NCBI GenBank assembly: GCA_016463365.1
Contig: JAEMRJ010000026.1
Coordinates: forward strand, 1 to 20,076
Source of the DNA: Thermoleophilaceae bacterium
GTDB taxonomy: Bacteria > Actinomycetota > Thermoleophilia > Solirubrobacterales > JACPNS01
Length of the DNA stretch: 20,076 nt
Reading direction: 5' to 3'
Below are positions 7,509 through 15,717 of the stretch, piece by piece (within the stretch, counting starts at the first letter, position 1; each line of letters opens with the position of its first letter). Both the position numbers and the translations under genes were made by a program. The notes below the pieces were generated by a model. It ran no database searches and was not told the DNA's origin. It worked only from the letters and a program-made list of their open reading frames with translations.

Positions 7509-8824
7509 GACAAGCCCGAAGCAGCCTGCGGCTTGCGTCGGATCCGCTTGACCAGCGAAGGCAGGAGGACGACTGCAACGAGGGCGTTTGCAGATGTCCA
7601 CGCGACTGCGACGCCCTCGATCCCCCAGCTGGACGCCAGCACCACTGCGATCGGCGTCAGCAGCGACATCAGCGCTGCTTCAACCGCAAGGATGTTGCGT
7701 CCGCGGCCCGCGACCCGCTCGAGAGCGACGAAGAGGGCCACGATCATCCGGAACAGCGATCCGAGCGCGAGGATCCGCAGCACCGTCTCACCTTGTTCTG
7801 CGTATTCGGTTCCGAACGGCAGGAGCACAAAATACGCAAGCGCCGCGAGGGCGAAGGATGCCGCCCCCAGCGGTAGCGCGAAACGGGTCACAACCGTGTG
7901 CGCAAGGTCGTAGGCACCGCGCTCGTCGTGGGAGCCTTCGACGACGAGCGCCATCGCGACCCCGTTGAAAAGCAGGTCGAAGGCGATGATCATCGTGAAC
8001 GGAATGAAGAAATAGGCGTTCTGGCTCGCTCCCAGCGTGGCCACCACGAGCAGGGGTAGAAACGTCGTTGTTGCTCGCGCGAGTATCGAGGCGGCGTAGT
8101 CCTGTCCCTGAAAGAACAGGAGCTCGCGCGGTCGCATGCCACGGACCACAGACGATTTCGGCGGCTCCAGGGCGGCATGCGCCGGCGCTACCCGGGTGAA
8201 TATCACGAAGCTGACCAGCAGGAGCAGCGGCAGAACGGGGATCACCCATGCGTAGAAGACCCCGTTGGCAATTGCGGCGGTCGCGAGGAGTGGAAGCGTT
8301 GCAAGCTTCAGCGCGCCGTAGGTGATGTTCTGGATCGGAACCCAGGTCGCGCGCCGCAATCCGACGAGCGCAGAATCCTGGATCGTGAACCAGCCCCAGA
8401 TCACGAGCGCGAGCACGAATCCAGGCGCGATCAGCCCCGATCTGAAGAAGTCAAACTGCTCCGACACGGCCGGCGCGATCAACACGAACGCCGTGCCGAT
8501 GAAAAGTGCCGCCAGGCCAGTTACGGCGTACGCTGCGGCGAGCAGTCTGCGAACGTTGTTGCGGATCACCGGCAGGAACCGCGGGAGGGCGTTGTCGAGG
8601 TTGAGTTGGCAAACCGTGGAGAGCTCGACGAGTGCTGCGAGCATGGCCCCGTCGCGCCCGACATCGTCGGCATCGAACCGCCGAGCTGCCACGGCCCAGA
8701 ACGCCAACCCGAGAAGAGCCCCTCCGCCCGTGTTGACGACCAGGCTCGTTGCCGCGCGGGTCAGATGCCGCTGTCCCGAGGCGGCCAACTGCAAGTCGTC
8801 AGGCGGCTCGGAGCCGGTGTTCAT
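7505..8824 (-). CDS. Polysaccharide/oligosaccharide flippase (Wzx/MOP superfamily), copy A
   Basis: From ATG 8824 the protein is 439 aa, with a hydrophilic N-terminus and about 12 hydrophobic segments. The layout is typical of MOP-superfamily exporters that flip lipid-linked saccharides across the membrane. Landmarks are AFWAVAARRF (41-50), LNLDN with RFLP (74-84), AYFFIPFTMIIAFDLLF in the second half, and LPFGTEYAEQGETVLRILALGS. These align with the same landmarks in the flippase at 15717, so the two are diverged paralogs. An in-frame TTG at 8845 would add seven residues. Neither start has a convincing ribosome site. It stands alone on the minus strand, divergent from the GT2 at 9003 and converging on GH16 copy 2 with a 3-bp shared stop. 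The cargo is unknown. Confidence 0.87.
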   Translation of the reverse strand: MNTGSEPPDDLQLAASGQRHLTRAATSLVVNTGGGALLGLAFWAVAARRFDADDVGRDGAMLAALVELSTVCQLNLDNALPRFLPVIRNNVRRLLAAAYAVTGLAALFIGTAFVLIAPAVSEQFDFFRSGLIAPGFVLALVIWGWFTIQDSALVGLRRATWVPIQNITYGALKLATLPLLATAAIANGVFYAWVIPVLPLLLLVSFVIFTRVAPAHAALEPPKSSVVRGMRPRELLFFQGQDYAASILARATTTFLPLLVVATLGASQNAYFFIPFTMIIAFDLLFNGVAMALVVEGSHDERGAYDLAHTVVTRFALPLGAASFALAALAYFVLLPFGTEYAEQGETVLRILALGSLFRMIVALFVALERVAGRGRNILAVEAALMSLLTPIAVVLASSWGIEGVAVAWTSANALVAVVLLPSLVKRIRRKPQAASGLS

Positions 8825-9002
8825 CTCTGGAGGACCGCCAATCAAACGATTTCCCGTCGGACGGCCCGATCCTCAGCTCGCAGTGGAGGCTGTTGACAGT
8901 CGCCGTGCGCCCGGTTTGGACAACTGCACAACGGGTCGAAGCCCTCTTTACTAGGTTACCGCACGACGTCTGTGGCAGTCGCTGGGCTTACCGAAAAATC
9001 CG

Positions 9003-9965
9003 ATGTCTGCAACCACTCCTGGAACAATTGGCGCTGGCCGCGTGAGCGCAATTGTCTGCGCCTACACAATGTCTCGCCTGGGCGAACTTTCCCGGGCCGT
9101 GGAGTCGCTCGAAAATCAGTCACGTCCGGTCGACGAGATCATTGTCGTCATCGACAACAATCGGGAGCTGATGGCGGTCGCGAGCGAGCGGTTCACCAGC
9201 GCCATCGTTGTGGAAAACGCGGGCGCGCGCGGGTTGTCCACGGCCAGAAACACAGGGGTGGCGCTGGCGACGGGTGACGTCATTTTCTTTCTCGATGACG
9301 ACGCAACGGCGGCTGAAGACTGGATCGAGCGCATCCTTGCGGTCTACGCAGATTCCAGGGCTGTCGGAGTCGGCGGTCGCGTCGAGCCGGTGTGGCCCGG
9401 GCTGCGGCCCAGCTGGTTCCCCGAGGAGTTCGACTGGGTCGTCGGTTGCAGCTATCGCGGCCTGCCAGAACAGACCGCCGAAGTGCGCAACATGATCGGT
9501 GCGAACATGTCCTTCCGCAAGGAGGTCTTCGACACGGTCGGGGAGTTCAGCGCCGAGATCGGTCGGGTCGGGACCAAGCCGCTCGGGTGTGAAGAGACGG
9601 AGTTCTGCATCCGCGTCCGCCGCGTCATCGGCGCACCAATCGTGTACGAGCCGTCAGCGAGAATCTCGCATCTGGTCACCGAGGAGCGTGCTGGTCGGAG
9701 GTATTTCATTTCGCGCTGTTACATGGAGGGGCTCTCCAAAGCGGTCGTGGTCAGGCTCGAAGGTGCCGGCGACGGGCTTTCATCTGAGCGGACCTACACG
9801 ACCCGGGTGCTTCCCCGTGGGATCATGCGCGGGCTCGCAGATGTTGTGGCCAGGCGCGAACTCTCGGGCTTCGTGCGGGCATTCTGGATTTCGCTCGGAG
9901 TGGCGATCACCACTGCGGGATACCTCCGAGGGTCGGTCGCAGCGAAGTTGAACGAAAATACATGA
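9003..9965 (+). CDS. Family 2 glycosyltransferase
   Basis: This 320-aa GT-A protein has the nucleotide-binding start VSAIVCAYTMSRLGEL (14-29), RGLSTARNTG (76-85), and the metal-binding FFLDDDA (95-101, DDD at 98-100). It continues with MIGANMSFRKEVF (164-176) and CEETEFCIRV (196-205), which holds the likely catalytic acidic residue. The C-terminal part (about 225-320) has an amphipathic/hydrophobic stretch near 286-310 that may touch the membrane. The family transfers a sugar from a nucleotide donor; donor and acceptor are not readable. It begins the long plus-strand run, 178 bp from the divergent flippase. Its TGA overlaps the next ATG (ATGA, 9962-9965), so the two are translationally coupled. 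No clear Shine-Dalgarno precedes ATG 9003. Confidence 0.9.
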   Translation: MSATTPGTIGAGRVSAIVCAYTMSRLGELSRAVESLENQSRPVDEIIVVIDNNRELMAVASERFTSAIVVENAGARGLSTARNTGVALATGDVIFFLDDDATAAEDWIERILAVYADSRAVGVGGRVEPVWPGLRPSWFPEEFDWVVGCSYRGLPEQTAEVRNMIGANMSFRKEVFDTVGEFSAEIGRVGTKPLGCEETEFCIRVRRVIGAPIVYEPSARISHLVTEERAGRRYFISRCYMEGLSKAVVVRLEGAGDGLSSERTYTTRVLPRGIMRGLADVVARRELSGFVRAFWISLGVAITTAGYLRGSVAAKLNENT

Positions 9966-11902
9966 GCCGCTTGAACCGGAACTCCGCACTCTCGGTCGGC
10001 ATCCTCGCCATCGCTCTCGCCACAATCCTGATTTCTGCGCCAACGACGGACCTCAGCGCCGTGGACGACCGCGGCCTGATTTCGGTCCTGCCGCTGATGT
10101 GCATCCTCGCGCTGGCGGCGTTCCCGGTGGCGTTCTACTTCGCGCTGAAAACTGAACAGACGTGGCTCCTGCTGGCGAATGTTCTCGCGCTGATCATCGT
10201 GCTCTACGGACTTCCGTACTACATCTCGCACGTGATGCAGCTCGAGGTCTCGTGGCGTCACGTAGGGATCGCCGACGAGCTGAATCAATCCGGCATGGTC
10301 GACACCGGGATCGACGCCTACTTCAACTGGCCGGGGTTTTTTGCGTTTGCCACGCTGCTGAGCGAGGGGGCCGGCCGCGCGAACGCGATCTTTGCCGCGC
10401 AGTGGGCGCCAATCGCGTACAACCTGCTTTATCTGCCCGCGCTCTGGGCGATATCGCGTGTACTGACCGACGATCGTCGGGTCTCCTGGGTGATGGTCTG
10501 GGTGTTCTTCGCCACCAACTGGTACGGCCAGGACTACTTCTCGCCACAGGCCACCGGGTTCTTTCTGTACCTGGTGACGATGGTCATCGTCCTCCGGCGG
10601 TTCTCGGTCGCTGCGGCGGGCACCTGGCTCGACCGCGCGTTCAATCGACTCGCTGACTCCTTCGCTCGACTTGTTCGCGCCCCGCAGGCGGCGAACGTGC
10701 AACCCAGTTTCGACTCCGGGGATGAGCTCAGGCCGCGTCAAAGAATTGTCCTCGTGCTGGTTGCGGCGACGATCTGCATTGCCGTCGCTGTTTCGCATCA
10801 GTTGACGCCGTTCATGCTGCTCGGGGCACTTGTCGCGGCCACGGTGGCCCGGCGCAACGGCCTCCCCGGGCTGTCATTGATTCTCTTTGTCGCGATTGTG
10901 AGTTGGCTGAGCTACGGCGCCCTCAGTTACGTCTATTACAACGCGCAATCGCTGCTCGGGCCGTTGGCTGAGATCAACAGTAATGTCAACTCAGGTGTCA
11001 GCGGCCGCGTGTCTGGCAGCCCGGAACACCTGCAGATCGTCTACGCGCGACTGCTCTTCAATCTCTCGCTGTGGATCGCTGCCTGCGGCGCGCTGATCTG
11101 GCGGCTGCGCAACGGCCACCGCGACTGGCTGCCCTTCGGGCTGATGATCGCGCCGATCCCGGCGATCCTGGTTCAACCCTATGGCGGCGAGATGGTGATT
11201 CGGGCCGGACTGTTCAGCTCTCCCTGGGCGGCGTTCTTTGTCGCACTGCTCCTGGTGGGACTGCTCGACGCCGCGCCCAGGCGGGGCGGCTTCGGAAGGT
11301 TCGCGCTTGATTCTGCCGTTCCCGTGGTCACGGTCCTGCTGATACTTGTGTTCATTCTCACGCGTTGGGGGAACGCGCGCATCGACTATTTCTCAAGCCA
11401 GGAGGTTGCTGCGGTTGAGAAGCTCTATGAAGTGGCCCCGCCGAATTCGACCCTGATCGCCGGTTCATTCCCCGTTCCGTGGCGGTACACGCGTTACGCC
11501 GGCTATCGCTACGGGCGCCTCGCGAACCCCAGACTCAACCCGTACAAAATCTCCGTCATCCCCTATGGAGAATCGCGACCGCTGGACCTCGGAAACGCAG
11601 AACGGAGCGGTCTGATTTCGCAGATCGCCTATCGCCTCAGGCCGCGAGACGGACTCCCGACCTACCTGATCCTTTCGCGGTCCCAGACCGCGTACCTGAA
11701 CATGTTCTCGCCGTGGGAATCTGGAACACTTGATGACGTCCGTGACCTGCTGGAGGCCTCGCCGCGCTTCAAAGTCGTGTACACCAATTCTGATGCGGTG
11801 CTGCTCACCATGAATCTTGAGAACGCGCAGAATCGCAGGCTCCTCGAGATCGGCTGTCGGCGGGCACCCGCAGAAGAGAAGGAGGACGCATGCAAATTCT
11901 GA
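9962..11902 (+). CDS. Large polytopic membrane protein, possible GT-C-type transferase or polymerase
   Basis: This 646-aa protein has about 12-13 hydrophobic segments between 10 and 467, then a soluble C-terminal domain (about 475-620). Distinctive short motifs include SWRHVGIADELNQSG (97-111) in an early loop, YFNWPGFFAF (120-129), NWYGQDYFSPQATGFFLYL (186-204) and SHQLTPFMLLG (278-288). I recognise DYFSPQ and SHQLTPF from unnamed actinobacterial membrane proteins in glycan loci, but I know no characterised member. A hydrophilic early loop with charged residues plus a C-terminal soluble domain recalls GT-C enzymes using polyprenyl-phosphate sugars. An O-antigen-polymerase-like role is the main alternative. 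It overlaps the GT2 by ATGA and the next gene by 13 bp, so it should be made in step with both. The function is inferred from context only. Confidence 0.85.
   Translation: MSRLNRNSALSVGILAIALATILISAPTTDLSAVDDRGLISVLPLMCILALAAFPVAFYFALKTEQTWLLLANVLALIIVLYGLPYYISHVMQLEVSWRHVGIADELNQSGMVDTGIDAYFNWPGFFAFATLLSEGAGRANAIFAAQWAPIAYNLLYLPALWAISRVLTDDRRVSWVMVWVFFATNWYGQDYFSPQATGFFLYLVTMVIVLRRFSVAAAGTWLDRAFNRLADSFARLVRAPQAANVQPSFDSGDELRPRQRIVLVLVAATICIAVAVSHQLTPFMLLGALVAATVARRNGLPGLSLILFVAIVSWLSYGALSYVYYNAQSLLGPLAEINSNVNSGVSGRVSGSPEHLQIVYARLLFNLSLWIAACGALIWRLRNGHRDWLPFGLMIAPIPAILVQPYGGEMVIRAGLFSSPWAAFFVALLLVGLLDAAPRRGGFGRFALDSAVPVVTVLLILVFILTRWGNARIDYFSSQEVAAVEKLYEVAPPNSTLIAGSFPVPWRYTRYAGYRYGRLANPRLNPYKISVIPYGESRPLDLGNAERSGLISQIAYRLRPRDGLPTYLILSRSQTAYLNMFSPWESGTLDDVRDLLEASPRFKVVYTNSDAVLLTMNLENAQNRRLLEIGCRRAPAEEKEDACKF
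11881..11885 (+). promoter_or_regulatory. Shine-Dalgarno of the 132-aa membrane protein
   Basis: AAGGAGG (11879-11885) lies inside the end of the 646-aa gene, 4 nt before ATG 11890. It is the best ribosome site in the cassette and fixes the start of the small downstream gene. Confidence 0.65.
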
Positions 11903-12288
11903 GGCTCGCAAAGCTCGGGGGTTACTGGGATGTCGCGTTGATTTTTCTGATCACGTCCGGGATGGTCGTCTGCGCAGCGTTCGACACCCATGGGCTTCCC
12001 CGCGATCTGCTGGCGGTTTCATTCGTGCTCTACTGCCCCGGAGCCGCGCTGCTGATGCGCGCGCAGTTGCATCGCGGGACGGAAGGATTCACCTACGCGG
12101 TGGGGCTGAGTATCGCGGTCGGGATTCTCGGCGCTTCAATCATCTACTACGCCGAGATCGCCGACGCGCTGCGGCTTCTTCATCTTGAAGCCGTAGTGGT
12201 CGGGCTTCTGCTGGCGTGGGAGCTGGTGGCACGGCTGCGCTCGGCTGAGGCTCCCGGGGCCGGGGCAGAAACGGAGACAGCGCGATGA
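11890..12288 (+). CDS. Small four-helix membrane protein, DUF1616-like
   Basis: The protein has 132 aa with four hydrophobic helices: about 13-31, 39-57, 69-88 and 98-115. A hydrophilic alanine/glutamate tail follows. The helix 2 pattern LPRDLLAVSFVLYCPGAALL (37-56), with a charged loop before it and a proline-glycine in it, resembles the N-terminal part of DUF1616 membrane proteins; this is from memory, not a search. It starts within the 646-aa gene (13-bp overlap) behind a strong Shine-Dalgarno. Its own TGA overlaps the next ATG (12285-12288). No catalytic motif is visible. A role as an accessory subunit of the preceding membrane protein is an inference from coupling. Confidence 0.8.
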   Translation: MQILRLAKLGGYWDVALIFLITSGMVVCAAFDTHGLPRDLLAVSFVLYCPGAALLMRAQLHRGTEGFTYAVGLSIAVGILGASIIYYAEIADALRLLHLEAVVVGLLLAWELVARLRSAEAPGAGAETETAR

Positions 12289-12500
12289 CCCCGGCGACGG
12301 TCTCGGGCTTTCTGGCCGGTCCGTTCGGTTCGGCGGTCGTTCTGCTCCTTCTTGGAATGCTGATTGCGCGCGAATGCGCACGCGTGTCTGGCTCGCAGCG
12401 GGCGTGGGCGCTGTTCTCTGGGCGATCCGCGATCGCGGTCGGGGCGGTTTCAGCCGCCGCGTTCTGGCTTGTCATCGCAATGCGCTTCGTCGATTTCTAG
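12285..12500 (+). CDS. Small two-helix membrane protein, unknown
   Basis: This 71-aa protein has two hydrophobic segments (about 13-28 and 48-66) joined by a basic loop (RECARVSGSQRAW, 29-41). I do not recognise a family. Support for a real gene: ATGA overlap with the preceding gene, GGAG at 12273-12276 with 8-nt spacing, membrane-protein composition, and a stop at 12500 leaving a 45-bp gap before the deacetylase start. It would insert with both ends on the same side of the membrane. It could be a small subunit of the coupled GT2/membrane-protein set. Confidence 0.7.
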   Translation: MTPATVSGFLAGPFGSAVVLLLLGMLIARECARVSGSQRAWALFSGRSAIAVGAVSAAAFWLVIAMRFVDF

Positions 12501-12545
12501 GGGTTGGGTTGTGCATTGACCAGCTCAGTTGAGAAGAATTCGCCG

Positions 12546-13298
12546 ATGCCGGTGTTGCTCTACCACTCCGTGTTACCCGAGCCGCGTGGCGCGTTCGATG
12601 TGAGCGTCGGGCAGTTCGCCGCACACATGGCCCACCTGAGCGAGATGGGCATTCGAACACTGACGGTCGAACAGCTCGCAGGCAGACTCGCGGCCGGCGA
12701 GAAGCTTCCGGAGCGCACGCTCGCAGTGACGTTTGACGATGCCTGCGCGAGCTACGCCGATCACGCCCTGCCGATCCTCCTGGGCAACAAGGTCCGCTCG
12801 ACGCTCTACGTCGAATCGGCACACGTCGGGGGGCTCGGCCGTGATGGCGTGTTACGGATGAGCGCCGACGCGATCTCGGACGCGGTGCGGGAGGGTGTGT
12901 CGGTCGGTTCGCATTCGCGAACGCACGCGCAGCTCGATGTCCTGAGCAACGACGACGCGTGGCGCGAGATCTCCGAATCACGCATCGAGCTCGCAGAACT
13001 CACTGACACCGAGATCTCCTCCTTCGCCTATCCCCACGGGTTCTTCTCGAGCGGGACAGCTGCGATGGTCAGGCGTGCGGGTTACTCGTCGGCCGTTGCC
13101 GTCAAGAACGCCTTCAGCCACGGTCTTGACGATCCATTCGCGATCGCGCGCGTGACGATCACGGTCGCCACGGATCTTGAATCCTTCAAGGGGATCTGTC
13201 GCGGCGAAGGACGGCCACTGGCCTGGAAGCGCGAGCGCGTGCGTACGCGAGCATGGCGCTTGGGAAGGCGCATCGGTCGGGTGGCCGATCGTGCGTGA
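12546..13298 (+). CDS. Polysaccharide deacetylase (NodB domain), no export signal
   Basis: From ATG 12546, with GAGAAG 9 nt upstream, the protein is 250 aa and opens MPVLLYHSVLPEP, the usual NodB-homology start. Metal and catalytic motifs are visible: VTFDDA (61-66; D64 and D65, with Ala where Gly is common), GSHSRTH (121-127; H123 and H127 of the HSxxH motif) and FAYPHG (160-165). The family removes N- or O-acetyl groups from carbohydrate using a metal bound by Asp-His-His. The C-terminus (about 220-250) is strongly basic. No signal peptide or membrane segment is visible, so it may act in the cytoplasm or at the inner membrane face on a lipid-linked precursor. A TTG at 12504 would extend it by 14 residues. 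It overlaps the next gene by 8 bp if that starts at GTG 13291. Confidence 0.88.
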   Translation: MPVLLYHSVLPEPRGAFDVSVGQFAAHMAHLSEMGIRTLTVEQLAGRLAAGEKLPERTLAVTFDDACASYADHALPILLGNKVRSTLYVESAHVGGLGRDGVLRMSADAISDAVREGVSVGSHSRTHAQLDVLSNDDAWREISESRIELAELTDTEISSFAYPHGFFSSGTAAMVRRAGYSSAVAVKNAFSHGLDDPFAIARVTITVATDLESFKGICRGEGRPLAWKRERVRTRAWRLGRRIGRVADRA

Positions 13299-15717
13299 CG
13301 CAGACACTCAGCGCGACCTGATCACCGTTCAGGAACAGGCCGGCGGACACCGTCGAACGGGCGTTTGCGAATTCGACATTGTCGCGCCGGTTGAAGACTT
13401 CGAACGTACCCTCGACGAGCTCGTGCGCGCGGGATACAGCGAGATACGACTCCTCGTGTTGCGCGCGGCAGTCGTGCTCGGTGAAATGGAATTTTCTCTG
13501 CCGGATGCCGACACCGCAGCTGCGGCGAAGTCGATTGCGCGGGCCGTGAACGCCCATTACGCCGGCCAGGAATTTCGCGAGATCGCGCCTGCAACCGCGA
13601 CCGCGATGATTTCCGTGGCAGTGCCAACTCGGGGCGAGCTTCAAGTGCTCAGTCGCTGCCTCAAGGCGCTGAGCGCGCAGGACCACTCCAACTTTGAAGT
13701 GCTCGTGTGCGACAACCGGCCGGAAGAGGCCGCAACCCGTTTGCTGGTGGAAGAACATGCGCGCTCCGACAGCCGGGTCAGGTGGATACCGGCTTTTGAG
13801 CGCGGATCGTCCGCGGCGCGCAACGCCGGCCTGCGAGCGGCGGCTGGCGAAATCGTGGCGTTCGCGGACGACGACACGATCCCTTCGCCGAACTGGCTCT
13901 CGACTGTTGCGTCGGTCTTCGAAGGGGATGCCTCAGCTTGTTGCGTGACGGGACTGGTACTTCCTTCGGCGATCGACACTGACGCGCAACGATGGTTCGA
14001 ATCACGCGGTGCCTATCTCAAGGGCTACGTGCGCCGAACCTTTTCGCTGGAAAACCTTGAGGATCACGGACCGTTGTTTCCATTCGAGGTCGGCGTCTAT
14101 GGAACTGGCGCAAACTTTGCCTTCAGACGCGATTTTCTCGCGTCGATCGGTGGCTTTGACACCAGCCTCGGGATAGGCACGCCCTCGGGCGGCGGAGAGG
14201 ATCTCGACCTATTCCTGTCCACGCTGTTCGCGGGCGGCAGGATCGTCTACGAACCAAGCGCCTACGTGCGCCACCCGTCGCACAGCCAGAACGCGGAGCT
14301 CGTTCGCCAGATGCACGGCTATGGATCTGGACTCTCGGCCGTTCTGGCCAAGCGGGCCGTCGTCGGACCCGGTCGCAAGCGGTTGCTCGCCGTGCTCCCG
14401 CTCGGCGTGGTGCACCTGCTGAGAGGCTTCCACAAAGCCAACGGAGTCGAGCTTCGGTCGATCGATTCGTCAGCGATCCTTGGCGCCGAGATACGAGGCG
14501 TCTTCCTCGGTCCGGCGCGCTGGTTGGCAGGATGCATTTCCAAGCGCTCGCGGGCTCGCGCCGGCATCGCACGACGACGCGAATTTGAGCTGACGACCGT
14601 CGCTGCTGCGCCAAGAGCGTTGAAGGTGATCCATGTCAACGTCGCGCCGCGCACGAAGGCGAGCGTCGACGGAATCAGATCAGCGCTGGCGGCCCAGGTC
14701 GAGGCGCTGATCGCCGCTGGGAACGAGGTCACGGTGATGGGCGGCGATGCCGTGGCCGGCCCCGAGGTCTCGAGTCACGTACCGGCGGACGGCGTGCTTG
14801 AAGCGATCAGGGCGATGCGCGCTGAGCTCCGCAGAGGCAAGCCGGACATCGTTCACATCCACAGCTTGTTCCGGCCGGCCCACGTCGTGCTCGGCTGGAT
14901 GTTGCGGCGGGCCTCCGTGCCGTACGTCGTACAGCCGCACTCCGCGCTCGGCCCGCGAGCGCTCAGGCGATACAGGCTGCGCAAGCTGGCTTGGATGTTC
15001 GCGTGTGAGCGCAGGTTTATCGGCGGGGCCGCCGCGATCATCTGCCTGACCGAAGCTGAACGGCGCGAAGTCCACGCAGTGGATTCGTCGAAGACAGCTG
15101 CAGTTGTGCCGAATCCGCTGGCCAAGAGCGAACTGGCTGCGAGCTGTCGCTGGACGCCGCCGCGGCCGGGCGACGCATCGCGACCGAGAGCCGTGACGTT
15201 GTGCCGCTTCGACGTGACGCAAAAAGGCCTCGATCGAATCGCAAGATACGCCGCACTGGTGCCTGAGATGGATTTCGTCGTACACGGGCAGGCCGATCAC
15301 AACGAGCCCGAGTTGCTCAAGGCCCTGCGCGCAGACCTGCCGCCGAACATGTCGCTCGCCGCACCGGTTCAAGGAGATGCGAAGCGCGCCGCATTGTCCA
15401 CCTGCTCGATCTACCTGCAGCCGAGCCGATGGGAAGGGCTCTCGATCTCCGTGTGCGAGGCGTTCTCGCTCGGCGCGCCGGTCGCGGTGTCGTCGGAGCT
15501 TGGCGAGTCGCTCCCCGCCCGGCTTGCGGCCGCCAGTCTGGTGCTGGATCCCGATTTTGATGTAGCGGCAGGCCAGCTGAGGGCATTCCTTGAGGCCGGT
15601 CCTGACTTCGAACGGCTGGCAGACGCAGAACGCTGGGTGGGCGAAGCGATGAGTCCATCGGTGGTCGCCGCGGAGCTCGCGTCCGTCTACATGCTGGCGG
15701 CGAAATCGGCGAAGTGA
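13291..15717 (+). CDS. Bifunctional glycosyltransferase: GT2 domain fused to GT4 domain
   Basis: From GTG 13291, with GGGTGG 6 nt upstream, the protein is 808 aa. Residues 24-90 form the small N-terminal domain often seen before actinobacterial GT2 domains. The GT2 domain (about 105-345) has ISVAVPTRGE (107-116), SSAARNAGLR (173-182), AFADDDT (190-196; DDD 193-195) and GGGEDLDLF (300-308). A linker with basic patches (355-440) leads to a GT-B/GT4 domain (about 444-805). That domain has VIHVNVAPR (446-454), PDIVHIHSLF (518-527), CRFDVTQKGLDRI (638-650), and the E-x7-E motif RWEGLSISVCEAF (713-725; E715, E723). Two successive sugar additions by one protein is the natural reading. An upstream in-frame ATG at 13177 lies deep inside the deacetylase and is unlikely. 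The stop overlaps the flippase start. Confidence 0.9.
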   Translation: MRDADTQRDLITVQEQAGGHRRTGVCEFDIVAPVEDFERTLDELVRAGYSEIRLLVLRAAVVLGEMEFSLPDADTAAAAKSIARAVNAHYAGQEFREIAPATATAMISVAVPTRGELQVLSRCLKALSAQDHSNFEVLVCDNRPEEAATRLLVEEHARSDSRVRWIPAFERGSSAARNAGLRAAAGEIVAFADDDTIPSPNWLSTVASVFEGDASACCVTGLVLPSAIDTDAQRWFESRGAYLKGYVRRTFSLENLEDHGPLFPFEVGVYGTGANFAFRRDFLASIGGFDTSLGIGTPSGGGEDLDLFLSTLFAGGRIVYEPSAYVRHPSHSQNAELVRQMHGYGSGLSAVLAKRAVVGPGRKRLLAVLPLGVVHLLRGFHKANGVELRSIDSSAILGAEIRGVFLGPARWLAGCISKRSRARAGIARRREFELTTVAAAPRALKVIHVNVAPRTKASVDGIRSALAAQVEALIAAGNEVTVMGGDAVAGPEVSSHVPADGVLEAIRAMRAELRRGKPDIVHIHSLFRPAHVVLGWMLRRASVPYVVQPHSALGPRALRRYRLRKLAWMFACERRFIGGAAAIICLTEAERREVHAVDSSKTAAVVPNPLAKSELAASCRWTPPRPGDASRPRAVTLCRFDVTQKGLDRIARYAALVPEMDFVVHGQADHNEPELLKALRADLPPNMSLAAPVQGDAKRAALSTCSIYLQPSRWEGLSISVCEAFSLGAPVAVSSELGESLPARLAAASLVLDPDFDVAAGQLRAFLEAGPDFERLADAERWVGEAMSPSVVAAELASVYMLAAKSAK

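Noticed and set aside
8893..8921. Exact TTGACA -35 hexamer upstream of the GT2 at 9003
   Set aside because: No acceptable -10 occurs 16-19 bp downstream; TTGGAC is a poor match. A promoter is likely in this 178-bp gap but I cannot place it.
8891..8985. Imperfect direct repeat (TGTTGACAGTCGC and TGTGGCAGTCGC)
   Set aside because: Only seven bases are shared without gaps (CAGTCGC); not convincing as a paired site.
13177..13290. Upstream in-frame ATG that would extend the GT2-GT4 fusion
   Set aside because: It lies 120 bp inside the deacetylase, the added residues look like out-of-frame coding, and GTG 13291 has a ribosome site and the usual short overlap.
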